Of a DNA stretch of 64,000 nt, positions 45,396-56,861 are shown in pieces (within the stretch, counting starts at the first letter, position 1; every line of letters begins with the position of its first letter). The notes under the pieces were generated by a model, which made no database searches, was not told where the DNA came from, and saw nothing but the letters and a program-made list of their open reading frames with translations. Source of the stretch: Zygaena filipendulae (taxonomy: Eukaryota > Arthropoda > Insecta > Lepidoptera > Zygaenidae). Where the stretch lies: contig OU015666.1 in NCBI GenBank assembly GCA_907165275.2, positions 3,440,001 through 3,504,000 of the forward strand. Direction: 5' to 3'. The position numbers and the translations under genes were made by a program.

Positions 45396-45597
45396 GTAGG
45401 TACTTATGTCTCAGATAGTTTCCGGTCATGTTTATTGTTTAATGTGATAAAAACACTAAAACGTTATTGTGAATAAATTACAATATCATTGGTATAAATA
45501 CATATTAATGAAAACAGATGCAATATAAATATTTAATCAATGTAATAAAAAAGTGGCGCAATAACTTATTCGCTAGCTTCGTCGTTAGATTTTGCAG

Positions 45598-48500
45598 TTA
45601 CGTTTAAATTGCAGGGCTGCGTTTGAAGCTGTTAGCAGATTAACCCTTCGGCCTCACGATCGAAGTTCAATTATTGATATACGATTAGCACGATTACCTG
45701 AAGAAAATCCAACGGATGATTATGATCCTCGTCAGCATAGGGAACCTAAGCAACCAATCAAGTGCATAACTACTTTAAATTTAAACATATTTTTGTGAAT
45801 CGTAATACTTTTGATTAACAGTTCTAATGTGGCTATGTGTTATCATTTGAAGGCTTTGGATGGCTTATTTCACAATGCTTCGAACATCTTTTGGACCCGG
45901 AGTTCTGGGTATGCCTCTAGCTATAAGTCAAACCGGTGCTTTACTTGGCTCCATTCTATCGATCGGAGTTGGGTTATTGGTTCTTAACTCACATTTTACA
46001 TTGGTATGAAAAACATAATACTTTTTTAACATACATATTTTTCTTATGTTATGTGATTAATATAATTATGGTCATCACCATCTGTCTTCTAGAAGCAGGT
46101 CTACGGTACACGTCTACACTTTGATCTTTTCTATTTTGCTGCGGTTATGATTTGATTGATTGACCTTTTTTCAGTTGTGGTGTCTAAACGAAATAAGTAG
46201 ACAGCTCCGTATTCCTTACATATCCTATAGATATGGATTTCGCATAGCACTTCTTCATGGCCCTCGAGTGTGCCAGTGTATTGGACGACGTGGCCCGTAA
46301 GTACCATTATACCTATCTATACATAAACAAACAATAAATCTAAGAACTAGATCGTTCCAGTGAAGAAGTGTGGTATAGGTTCACTGTGCACACAGCTATC
46401 ATACCTACCCTGTGAGGCAACTTTTTACCCATATAACTGCGCACATGGTCAGAGGCGTCTTTACCTATAGTGCAGGGTGTGCGGCGCACACGGGCGCCGG
46501 GTCTAAGGGGGCGCCGCGCGCCGAGCGCCCTTGCGACACATCCGAAGATGCGTCGCTCTCAAAGACCCTGCGCCCGCCGTGGCCGACGCCGGGCGCGCGG
46601 TAGCAAAGCAAAACTACTCCTTTTCCTACCTACTCTATTTAAATTTACACAATTACTTTTGTTCCTGATATCATTTAAAATTGCACCATTTGCATCCGAA
46701 TTTCCGTTTGAAAATACAGGGTGTTAGGTAAAATAGAGCAAATCTCTTGAGGGGTGTTTCTACTCATGAAACTGAACAACTTTCCCCAAGGAACCCATAT
46801 CTAATAGGGTGGATCGGTCTTGTATGAAAAAAAAAAAAAACTAAATTATCGAAATGGAACTATTGCCGAAAGTTGTGTCTATATGCAAGAGTTTCAAAAA
46901 CGAAATATTTTTAAAAACTAACTGTTAGAAATACTGCCCCAAGCCATTTGAAATATGAGAAAAGTTAAAATATTCGGGTTACTTTCAAGTTCGGTTGCTT
47001 CTATTAAATAGTCGGCATGAAACTAACTAGTGATTGATTTTAATAGCATAATGTTCACCTCAACATATTAGGACACCCTATCGAGGACACAAGTAATGTC
47101 GATCAGAAATAAGACGAGCCCGCGATAAGTAGCGGAGCGTTTTAGTGAGTAAGCGGTTAATATTCCAAGACACCTTAGGTTTATATTTTGATGGGTGAAA
47201 AGATAGAAAGGCAAAAGATTTACAGAACAGTTGGTTACAGAAGAACATTTTAGTTTGATCAAGGAGCTGAATTTAGAATATGTTGGATATTATATTTCAT
47301 TATCATCCGGAGGAGGCAGCAATCGTGAATAAAAAAATAATGGGGTTTTGTAGGCGCAAAAACTGCAGACTTAGATAACATGGTAGTCGTTGGTTGTGAT
47401 TGGACTGCCTTTAATACAGGACCAAAAGGAGAGCATAGATAAAAGTCTGCAAACACCATTATCTACAGTGGTTTATTTGTTAAATACACGCCAAGGTAAT
47501 GACGTTGCGTCACTGCTTTGAAAAACTTGATGGATCCACAACTGGACCACGAAACTATATGGGAGCTATGGCAACATTATAAAAGATTGCAAAAGTCTGC
47601 AGCTCTTAGTAAGCTATAAATCGATCAATGCACTGACTCTTCCGGATACACAGGAGATTTGAGCACGGTTCAATTATATCTGTTTGAAATTTGTAATGCG
47701 AATAATTCAGGTCATTGTAGTTAAAGCTTATGTAAAAGGAATCCTATTAAGGGTTAATTCCAGATAGCTTATTATGGCAAATCGTATTCTAAGAATGCGT
47801 TTCCACAGCTTCTTCTACAGAAAAACTGGTAAAATTGGTCACATTTATTGTAAAAGTTTATGCTCCGATGTGGTTTTCCATCAAAACGAAACCAAGTTGC
47901 GATTATGGTGCAAAGCATTTACGTGAAAGTATTGCTCTCTCCAGATACCCACCAGAACATCTTAAAGCTTTAACAGATCCAGTTATTCAAAGAAATAGTT
48001 TCTTTGTGACATGCAGAGAATATTTTATTGACAATGTTAACTGACAACAGAGAACCAACTAGGGTTTTAGCTTTGCAGAAGATAATGATATCGCGAGGTT
48101 CAACTAATAGCAACGTGAGGGAGTTAAGAGTTTCTAAATTTAATTTCAGTGCTGAAATTTCAGTGCTGAAGACTATTAACGAATGCGTAAAGATTTCTAA
48201 GAAAATAAAGTCTTCGATTTAACCCCTTCTTAAAAAATACCTACTCTTGTTACTCAGGCTTCTGAAAGATGTGTGAAAATTGTGACAGAGGCCTCTGCTG
48301 CTGTTTATTCTCCTATTAGAAGAGATCGGTCTATAAAATACACGATTGGAATCACGAAAAATAATGCCTGTGTTTAATTTTTTTTAAAGGTTATAATTTG
48401 ATGAATTTTTGAATTTTAAGGTATTTTTTTTTTATAAAAGATATATTTACTGACCTTTATAAGCGTTTTAAGTTAAAATTATTATAGTTTAGTTCTTTTT

Positions 48501-51500
48501 AAAGTAAATGTATGTAGATTTAGATACAATTATGCTGTTTTATTGACACAAAATGCATATAATAATATTGCCTAAATTAGCATTTTTTTTTAAAGTTCAG
48601 AGAGGCTGGGGCAGTATTTCCTGAAATATATCAATCACTTGAATAATACCAATCTTATTGTGTTTAGTAATGACAACTTTCGGCAATAGTTCGATTACAA
48701 AAAAGCAAAAAAAAAAATTTCGATCCACCCTAATATCTAATTCTCAAAAAAAAAAAAACAATTTGGACTTTGTATGGATATTTGGCCAATCAGCTGACCG
48801 CTCCAATACAAAGTACAATTTTTTTTTTGAGAATTCGATATGCGTTCCCTGGGGAAAGTTGTTTAGTTTCATGAGTAGTATCACCCCTTAAGAGATTTGC
48901 TCTATTTTACCTAACACCCTGTATAACTGTTAGTATTCCACTTGTATTCCATTTTGACCCCGCTCGAGGGCGCCAGGTTACTGGCTGCACACGGGCGCCA
49001 CAAGGGCTAGAGACGCCTCTGCACATGGTAGGTACCCAAAGTATACTTTACGGAGTGTTTTTATACGTATTTGGAATATTATAGGAAAATACGAAAATAT
49101 ACATACTAATATTAATGATAAAAAATATTAATTGTACCTGATAATATTAAAAAAATGCGAAAGTACGTATAATTCTGTCTGTTACCGTTTCACGCCTTAA
49201 TTACTCAACCGATCAACATGAAATAAAAGTTTTGCATACACGTTGTCAGGGATGCAGAGGACATAGGGTACTTTTTAGTTTACTTTTTCCCCGGAATCCC
49301 CGCGGGAACTCCTAAATTAAGCAGATAAAACGGCTGTTCTACTGTAGTAATAGACGTAGTAGTATATTTATTACTCTGAGGTAAATAGCTATAATAATGA
49401 CTTGGGGATTTTTTTCTCGAAACAATTTTTGGATAGTGTAAAAACTTAAAATCGGGTTAAACGTGATCTAAAAAAAAGGTAACAAAAACAAACGTACTGA
49501 ATCGACTTAATTTAAATCATGTTAGCATTATTTCATTGTACACATACTTAGTAGGGAATTTGACCAAAGATTTCATTTCTTTACGTATCTAAATGCATCA
49601 CGGATTAGGATGTTGAGGGAAACTATATGATAGGTACGAGTAAGTAGGTATACCCACAGATAATATAATACTGGTATACCTACCTACTAATTTAAATTTT
49701 GTTTTTCAGGACTATTATCGCAATTTTCATGATTCTCAGTCAGCTTGGCATATGCGTCGTTTTTATAATATTCACTGCGGACAGTTTGCGAGACGTAGGT
49801 GCTTCATTCACTTTTGTTTATTTATTTATTTTTGAATGTTACCTATACGATGGTATAGATGAATCAATAGTAGCTAAACAAGATTAGTTTATTATAATTA
49901 TTATTCTAGATTATGGATTGGCAAAGTTCTGCAACGTCGTTTTATGTACTATTCTTTCCATATTTACTGCTAGAGTTCTTGATGAAGAATCTTAAAATTA
50001 TCGGATATCTGGTGATTTTCAGTGAGTATGACTCTGGTATCTGACACATTAAACATAACGGGCTATATCTGAGGACTATACTCATTATCGGCGATTGGGG
50101 TCAATGCAACACAGGGTGTAACGCAAAAATGCTACTCACACCTTCGGACCGGATAATCGAAATTTTACTTTGTTAATTAGTCAACCGTTTAAAACTGAAT
50201 TTTATTTAAAACCATTGATTAATTAATTATTGTTTGAAACTCTTTTAAAACTCAGTACCTACCTACTTATTAAGTGATGACGGTTCCTTTCAACAAGCGA
50301 CACTACATCGATTTTTTATCGTGACTTGTGCAAAGCGCTATGAGATTCCGGATCATCTTCTAATATATAAAATTCTCGTGTCACAATGTTCGTTCACATA
50401 CTCCTCCGAAACGGCTTGACCGATTCTCATGAAATCGGACAACATCTATTTTTCATCCCCCTAAAGGGAGTTCCTGCGGGATTTCCGAAACTCACGCGGG
50501 TGAAACCGCGGGGCACAGCTAGTTCTATATATATTTGTTTGGGCTGGGACTTTGGAGAGAAACGCAGGCAGTGCAACTGCAGGTTTATTTGGTTTGATTG
50601 CTAGAAATCATAGGTGTCAAAATGTGTTTATCTAATTTCATAAAAATAAATAAATCCGAAAGTTAAAGAGCGTATCGAAAGGGAGTACCTGGATCCAATT
50701 CATCAGGCACTGCTCCGAGTTCTTTGCCCTGAAGTAAATTGTAGCTACTTAGATTCGTGTGCATGACTGACATGTTATTTATCGAAAAGATATTAAGGTA
50801 TCGAATACAGAGTAGACCTCTAGAACTCGTTAGATATTGAACTTACGTAGGTAGGTACCTAACGGTTCAGCCCGAATCTGCAGGTCTCACAAGGAGGATA
50901 AGAATTCTTAAAATCATTGTTCGATAAGAAGCTTTTAAAACTTCCTATTTAATTCAGGCAATATGATGACCCTGATTGGAGTGTTCATTATAATGTACCA
51001 AGTGTTTCAACCTCCCTACGAGAAAATGGAGATGGCGTCTATGGAGGCGCCTACACAACTGCTGGTCTCTTTCGGAATTTTCCTTTTCAATGGCACATAT
51101 CTTGGCGTGGTAATTACGTTAATTTTGACATATTGAGCTACATTTCAACTTCGAATACCTATATTTTTGTTATTTATCTAGTGATCCTCAAAAACTCATT
51201 CGCTGAAATCAAAAGAGTGTACCTATACTGCGATTCGTATTTGATGTTTCAGATACTGTCCCTAGAGAAAGCATTAGTAGACCCTACGGCGATGACCAAG
51301 CCCTTAGGAGTAATGAACGTCGGCATATTGTTCCCAGTCATTTTCGCGACAGTTTTCGGTGTCTTGGGTTATTGGTCCTTCGGTATTATGGAAGAAAACA
51401 TTCTGCGATCTTTGCCATTTGACGAAGAGTAAGCTAAACGTTTGATATATTTTTTTGTAAAATTCAACAAATTAAAGATTTGTTTTCGGTACCTACCTAA

Positions 51501-53349
51501 CTATTAATTAAGTTTTGATTTAATCCTTTTTAACTTTGTGATTTTCGTTTTTGTAGTTCTTCAATGGCTGCGATAGGATTGTATTCACTGGCGGTGGCTT
51601 TCACTTACCCGCTCCAATGCTATCCAGCAATACAGATAATCATCGAGGTCATTAAGAACCTCGATGATCCACCATCTGACTTTTGTTTGAAGGTGATAGA
51701 GTACATCTCCAGACCATGTTTTGTGCTGATTTCTTGTGAGTATCTATCATGGATTCCGAAATGCTCCGAATTTTGCTTTTCTTAGCTTTAAAATCAAAAT
51801 CGTCCCCCAAAGAGTTAAAGTGACTAAAGTTAGATATCGTGTTTACGGTTTTCACTAGAGGCGACAGCCTTTCATTGACAAACGGATGAAAGAAAAGCCT
51901 AGTACCTACTTTATGTTGAAAACTGTAGCAAATAACTGTAACATGTTCAATGATATGTGGGATGGCCTGCAGGTGCGGATCTACGGGGGGGGGGGGGGGG
52001 GCGTGAGAGCACTAGCCCCCTCTGACGATTAAATTAGGTAAGTAGGTATGTACTTTAATCACACCGTAGAAAAATGTCTGACCCTGTATATTCTAAAAAT
52101 GTCTTTGTGCAACCATAGCTGCCTCCCTCCCCGTCAACCAAATCCTAGATCCGCCCCTGGGGGTGGCCCTTAAATACTCTACATCAACTACATCTACATC
52201 ATCTCTAAGTCAACTAGGGGCTTAATATCAGATGCAGTTTTAGGTTGCTTATTGAACTTTCCCACTGAGCAAGCATAAATTGCAACAATATTGCTAAACA
52301 TCGCAAACTTTAAAACTCATACTCGTATTTATTAATCTTTAATAATAATAATAATAATAAAATTCATTTATTCAGACGCTTTTTTTTTTTTTTAGTCCAA
52401 TATTGTTAGTAAAATTGTGCTTAAAACTATGTTAGTACAAGTAATTTTTGTTTGAAACCGGTGCGTGCAATGACATCCAGTGTCTTAAGAACGGACCGTC
52501 CAACCGATCAGCGACTACGCCCAGGAGGCTGCTGCCGCTGGCCCGCGTCCGCCGCACCATCGAGGCCGCTCGCCTGCGCATGGTGGTGCGGAAGCAGTCC
52601 ACGCGCGCGTCAGCAAACATTCCCGACGCGCTGCAGAAGCGAGGCAGCCGCAACAGCGCCCTGAACGCGTTATTATATTGAACGCGAAGAGCATCTAGCG
52701 ACTGTCGCGTATGCCTAACCCACAGGCTGCACGTATAAAAAGAAGTACAAAAGGCTCGGAAGAGCGTTATTTTAACTTGATATGAGCAACGTGCAAACCT
52801 GCGAGCTATCATATTCGCACGCACCGACAGCGCCCGCCTCTCGCGTTCAATATCCGCATCATCTTTTAAGTCATCAGTCACCACGTGACCGAGATATTTA
52901 AATCTATGCACCTGCTTCAAAGCCACGCCAGCCAGGATGACAGGAGGCACGCTGGTCGGGCATTTGGTCCCGGATTTAAAAACCATAAGTTCGCTTTTCT
53001 TTGCATTATATTTTAGGCCGTTTTCACGAGCATAGAAATTAATTTAATAAGCAAAAATTTCTTAACTGTTGCAGTTCTGGTGAGCTACATAACACCATTT
53101 CAAGGGCAGTTTGTGGCTTTCGTCGGCAACTTATGTACGACACAACTGGCTCTAGTGTTCCCGGCGTTGATGGAGTTGAGTCTCATGTACCCCGAACGCT
53201 ATGGGAAGCACAAGGTTCATCTGATCAAGAACATTATCATTATAATACTTGGCCTCATCTGCTGGTCCACTGGCGTCATACTCTGCGGCAACTTGCTGTA
53301 CGTTCGCATTTTGTCTATGAATTCACCCAATAACGTAGATTTTTACTAA
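45598..53349 (+). CDS. Proton-coupled amino acid transporter-like, SLC36 family (5' exon missing)
   Basis: Exons 45598-45761, 45853-46003, 46175-46296, 49710-49794, 49910-50021, 50958-51109, 51253-51428, 51557-51735 and 53075-53349 join in phase to 471 aa, the usual SLC36 size. Seen: the soluble N-terminal part LPEENPTDDYDPRQHREPKQ; first helix with RTSFGPGVLGMPLAISQTG, the family's 'GTGILAMP' site; later segments ILSQLGICVVFIIFTAD, FYVLFFPYLLLEFL, GILFPVIFATVFGVLGYWSF and GLYSLAVAFTYPLQCYPAI; a last helix IIIIILGLICWSTGVIL. About 9-11 membrane segments can be counted by eye. The family moves small amino acids across plasma or lysosomal membranes, often with protons. No ATG lies in the first exon, so a short upstream coding exon must exist. 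The donor AA|GTGCAT and acceptor before 45853 are weak. Poly(A) signal at 53465. Confidence 0.88.
46717..48921 (+). mobile_element. Unclassified 2.2-kb DNA transposon with long TIRs and a decayed ORF, nested in the hAT element
   Basis: TA flanks both ends. The left end 'cagggtgttaggtaaaatag' plus about 70 further bp mirrors the right end; beyond it, 'gggtggatcg' and 'aactattgccgaaagttgt' are mirrored again, so the terminal repeats span roughly 160 bp. Coding remnants on the plus strand are shifted among frames and interrupted by stops: HPEEAAIVNKKIMGFCRR near 47300, VVGCDWTAFNTGPKG near 47390, LLNTRQGNDVASLL and EKLDGSTTGPRN near 47480-47560, and an open stretch 47835-48044 with YAPMWFSIKTKPSCDYGAKH and LKALTDPVIQRN. 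I do not recognise a DDE triad and do not assign a superfamily. Confidence 0.8.
48740..48834. repeat. Palindromic insert inside the right terminal repeat of the 46717 element
   Basis: 'attctcaaaaaaaaaaaaca' and 'tttggactttgtatgg' pair with 'ccaatacaaagtacaa' and 'ttttttttttgagaat'. The left terminal repeat has no counterpart at this place, so it is a third nested layer. Confidence 0.65.
49160..49345 (+). mobile_element. Helitron-like repeat, degenerate
   Basis: 'tttcacgccttaattactca', 'cacgttgtcagggatgcaga', 'ggacatagggtactttttag', 'tccccgcgggaactcctaaa'. SLC36 intron 3. Confidence 0.55.
50360..50525 (+). mobile_element. Helitron-like repeat with CAGCTAGT end
   Basis: 'taatatataaaattctcgtg', 'gcttgaccgattctcatgaa', 'gggagttcctgcgggatttc', 'gggtgaaaccgcggggcaca' and GCTAGT. 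SLC36 intron 5. The ORF at 50386-50604 is an artefact of this repeat. Confidence 0.7.
51970..52159. mobile_element. hAT-like MITE with a G17 homopolymer
   Basis: Ends 'caggtgcggatcta' and 'tagatccgcccctg' are inverted. Between them is a run of 17 G (51985-52001) and a mirrored pyrimidine-rich stretch (52110-52135). Target duplication is imperfect ('gggatggcc' against 'ggggtggcc'). SLC36 intron 8. Confidence 0.65.
52336..53040 (-). mobile_element. 5'-truncated non-LTR retrotransposon, reverse transcriptase C-terminal part
   Basis: The minus-strand frame 52986-52432 (open further up to about 53040, ARENGLKYNAKKSELMVF) reads MVFKSGTKCPTSVPPVILAG, VHRFKYLGHVVTDDLKDDAD, RRALSVRANMIARRFARC, then LFRAFCTSFYTCSLWV. 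The 'KSELMVF', 'KYLGHVV' and 'LFRAFCTSFYTC' sequence is that of the RT thumb region of insect non-LTR elements; catalytic FADD-type motifs are missing. It ends in an A-run and (ATT)n on the minus strand. It lies antisense in SLC36 intron 8 with its truncated end about 35 bp from the last exon. Confidence 0.85.
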
Positions 53350-55020
53350 TGGTCGAATTGATATGGTTACGTAGGTAAGTACTTACCTACCTACTTATAT
53401 ACCTACCTACTTGTAGTAACAATTGTTTTTGTGTTTTTTATATTTTAAGTCTTGAGAAATGTATAATAAATTTGTTGTTTTAATATTGGTGTTGTTATAA
53501 CCTTGTTACCTGCTTGATATTAACTTCATCTCCGCCGATTACTGTAGGTATTTATTTCATCAATCTCCGAAATTTCCGCGCGGGTGATACCGCGGGGGAC
53601 AGCTAGTAGTAAATAACTTATAATATCATTGGTAAATAAACTGTCCAATAATATAACGACGTGTCGTGAATACACAACTCGATTGTTCAAGTTTACCAGT
53701 TTATACCTCAGACCAAATAAAAAAGACGGAACGCGTAGAACAAACAAGTGAAGCCAGGAAAAAGACACCATCGCCGTGTACGTAGGTACAAAGAAACACG
53801 CACACACTTACAAGAAAAGACACCATAAATCCTAAGAAAACTTTGCAAATCCATACACTTTCCTAATCACCACAGTCATGCATACGCAACCGGCTGCTCT
53901 TCATTGTTCCAGACGTTCCGTCTTGAGAGGTTTATACCTATATCCGCCGCGCGCCGCCGCGTGATTATAACTCTCATTTCTCTTTGGCCGCCGCGCCGCG
54001 CAAACATGAAATAAACTTTTGTGCCTACATATTATGTATTATCAAGAAGAGTATACCTACCTCAGAAGAATAGCTACTGTTATTGTTCTGAGATACCTAC
54101 CTACTTAATCACTGGTAACTACTGAACTATACTTTCTCCTCTTCTCTTCAATTATGGCAATCTATCGCGATTTAAAAGATTTAACGTACATCTATCTGCC
54201 AAAGAACTGTCAATTTCATGGCATTAGGAGGCATTAGGCAATTAGACGTAGTGGTTACACTGGTACCTATATTTCTCTACGTTTTACAAAATGAACATAA
54301 ACCCTAAATTAATTTTTAGATTGGGCTAAAATAATTAAATTAAGTTAAAAGTCCCTTATTAAAAAATCTCGTAGAAGGAAATGGTTGTTATACCTACCTA
54401 ATGGAACCTACATTGTGCGAAGGATAGGTACTAATGCATGTGCTGACTGCTGATGTGTAAACCAAATACATTACTATGGGAATGGTTTATTTTGATTCTC
54501 TATTCTTATTTACAAAATGTGTCTACTCCATTAATGCATTTTTTTGTTATCTATTAATTTTTATCGTCATCGCTGTGGAGAGCGTCGAATTGAACGATAT
54601 AAAGTAAGGCTTAATCTTTTTATTAAGTTCGCGCCTCGCAGTTACGTACTCCTACCGCGCTTCCTTGTATACACACTTACGCAGTACTGCGCAGTACTGC
54701 GCAGTGCGGCCAGGTGCCATATTCATCTCCTCAGTGGATAGCAAATATAAATCAAGTTTAAAGTTTAAAATGACTGTCTATGTACCCGGCATCGATAGCA
54801 GTCGCAGCTATGAGCTGATGGTACCATATACATAATAATATGTGTACGAGGAAGGCAAGCGTAGGTAGATTGGTTCCAATTAATTAGTACGTAGTATATT
54901 TATTACTCTGAGGTTCCAATACATAATTAAGGTGACTGCAAACATGAAATAAACGAATAGTGCCTAATTGGCACTAGAAAGAAACAGAACCTATTTATTC
55001 TGGCGTTTGTTTTTTTGCAG
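53350..55020. other. Intergenic region between SLC36 and GH20-like genes
   Basis: Contains TACC-rich simple repeats, a Helitron-like tail at 53560-53612 ('gggtgataccgcgggggaca' then GCTAGTAGT), a CG-rich 'ccgccgcgcgccgccgcg' stretch (53945), a small hairpin (54062-54093) and a triple 'gcagtactgc' tandem (54680-54702). The 5' exon and signal peptide of the GH20-like gene should be here or further upstream, but I could not pick one out. Confidence 0.4.
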
Positions 55021-56686
55021 AATTCAGCTACCCTTATGGAACTGGGGATGCGTAAACAGAAAGTGTATACCGACGAAACCAACAAAATCAGAAAATTTGC
55101 AGTCATTAATGACTTGTAAGATGTTATGCGCGTCTCCGGAACTATGGCCTCGACCTACAGGCTTCGTCAATTGCTCTTCCAAAGCAGTTCCAACACATGC
55201 TACTTTATTCAAAATTATAATATCATCCTCACCATCTGAAACGATCGACGAATTTTTACGCCAGGCATTTAATTTATTTCGAGAGGACTTATTTAAACTC
55301 GAAAAAAGTATCAGCCCCAATCATGATTGCTACAGTGTTTTAGTGGATGTTAATGTCCGTGGCAATTCTGAACCTCTGTTACGCCTGGACACTGACGAGA
55401 GCTATCAGTTATCAGTCTCTCCAAATAACACTGTGCTGATAGCTAAAATCAACGCAAATTCATTTATTGGTGCGCGAAATGCTTTTGAAACTCTATCCCA
55501 GTTTGCATGGCAAGATCCTTATCTTAATACATTGATGATTTTTGAGTCTGCGAATGTAACTGATGCACCAAGATTCAGATATCGTGGTTTATTTCTTGAT
55601 ACATTACACAGTTATTTTCCTGTGAATGAGCTCTTGCGTACAATAGATGCCATGGCTACTTGTAAACTAAATACTTTTCACTGGCATATGAGCAACCCGC
55701 AGGTGTTTTCGTTGCTCATGGATAGCGCCAAGAATTTTGATCAACGTGATGTTTACGAAACAGAAAAAGCTTACACTGCAGATGATGTCCGTGCAGTTGT
55801 AAGTCGCGCAAAATTACGTGGCATTCGAGTTATTTTGGAAGTCAATCTACCTTCACAGTTTGGACACATCTGGGACTGGGGACCTTCAGCTGGATTAGGT
55901 CATTTAGTTTATTGTTCTGAAGAGAAACCTTGGAGTGAATACTGTGGTGATCCACCTTGTGGGCAACTCAATCCTTATAATCCTCATGTGTATCAATTGT
56001 TGGAAAAAGTATTCAATGATGTCATTCAACTCTCCGGTGTTGAAGACGTATTTCATGTCGGCAGTGATGATTTTTCGAAGTTATGTTGGATGCATAATTT
56101 AAACATTACAAAGCCTCTAGATGCGTGGATAAGATTCACGAAATCATTAATAAGAAGAATAGCAAAATTGACTATGAAATCACCAAAATTATTTTTTCTA
56201 AGGACATCGAAATTAAGTAATCAAATGAAAAATATTCTCGAAGATTTTAATTTCATGATGGGACTGCAGGTTCGCCATATGGTGGATCAGGAGCATTTGA
56301 GCGATGTCCGTACGGTTGTAAGTCATGAGGAGGTTTGGGACTTAAACAGCGGAATGGGAGCGTGGTACGAACCGAAAGGTGGTGCTTATAATTCGTGGCA
56401 AAGAATGTACGAGCATCGGCCGTGGGGTCGTAGCGGTGGGAGATGGGTGGAAGGTGGGGAAGTTACGTGTTGGTCGGAAACTCTTCGAGCTGGTGGACTT
56501 GACGCCCGGATTTGGCCGAGAGCGGCGGCAGTGGCGGAGCGACTGTGGTCCGATCGCACAGAAGGAGCATCGAGATCGGTACACAAACGACTGGACTTGC
56601 ACCGATCTCGAATAGCTGCACGAGGTGTTCAAGTCGCCCCTATTTGGTCTATGTGGTGCACTCAAAACTCTTACAGTTGTGCATAA
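55021..56686 (+). CDS. GH20 beta-N-acetylhexosaminidase-like protein, probable pseudoenzyme
   Basis: One large exon of 1666 nt encodes about 555 aa of a family usually near 600 aa. The frame stays open upstream to 54968 but only from a TTG, while TTTTTTTGCAG at 55020 is a strong acceptor, so a 5' exon with signal peptide is inferred. Seen: cysteine-rich N-terminal domain LPLWNWGCVNRKC and LMTCKMLCASPELWPRPTG; FIGARNAFETLSQF; RYRGLFLDTLHSYFPVNEL; LNTFHWHMSNPQVFSL; RGIRVILEVNLPSQFGHIWD; CGQLNPYNPHVYQLLEKVF; HVGSDDF; VTCWSETL; ERLWSD. The catalytic Asp-Glu pair of HVGGDE is Asp-Asp here (56066-56071), the Asp of 'HWHxTDS' is Asn, and the His of 'PxH' is Gln. The fold should be intact but ordinary hydrolysis of terminal GlcNAc (chitin fragments, N-glycans) is doubtful. 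Poly(A) signal at 56815. Confidence 0.85.
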
Positions 56687-56861
56687 AAGTGTCTTGAGGC
56701 AAACCAGTATTGAAATCGTGTTAGGATTTAGGATCTAAACCATAAATTATATCAATGTTATACATTCATACCTATACATTCATTTCCTTTGTTATTGGGA
56801 TTGTTTTAGTTTTTAATAAATTGATGATGGTGAAAAGTAAGGTTTTATTATTGACATTATA

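Larger units (their letters stand above)
43342..45597. other. Region between divergent PHAX and SLC36 genes
   Basis: Must contain the PHAX promoter and the unseen first exon of the SLC36 gene. What can be seen is a T-rich retroelement-like tail (43484-43560), 'ctcagaa' fragments (43660-43720), simple AT repeats, family B copy 3 (44283-44949), a repeat related to 690-1335, and the inverted motif pair at 45328-45395. No first coding exon could be identified with confidence. Confidence 0.4.
46450..49021. mobile_element. hAT-type MITE, split by a nested element
   Basis: CACATGGT is duplicated exactly at 46442-46449 and 49022-49029. Ends are CAGAGGCGTCTTTACC and its near-mirror 'ctagagacgcctctg'; a second mirrored block is 'gcacacgggcgcc'. 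Without the insert at 46717-48921 the element is about 365 bp and non-coding. Lies in SLC36 intron 3, so the insert enlarges that intron to 3.4 kb. Confidence 0.92.

Noticed and set aside
47259..48222. Separate small genes inside the SLC36 intron
   Set aside because: The fragments are parts of one broken transposon ORF between long inverted repeats.
54968..55020. Upstream extension MALERNRTYLFWRLF of the GH20-like protein
   Set aside because: It starts at TTG, not ATG, and crosses a strong TTTTTTTGCAG acceptor; treated as intron.
56342..56665. 107-aa minus-strand ORF over the GH20-like gene
   Set aside because: Antisense shadow without domain; the plus strand has clear family motifs.
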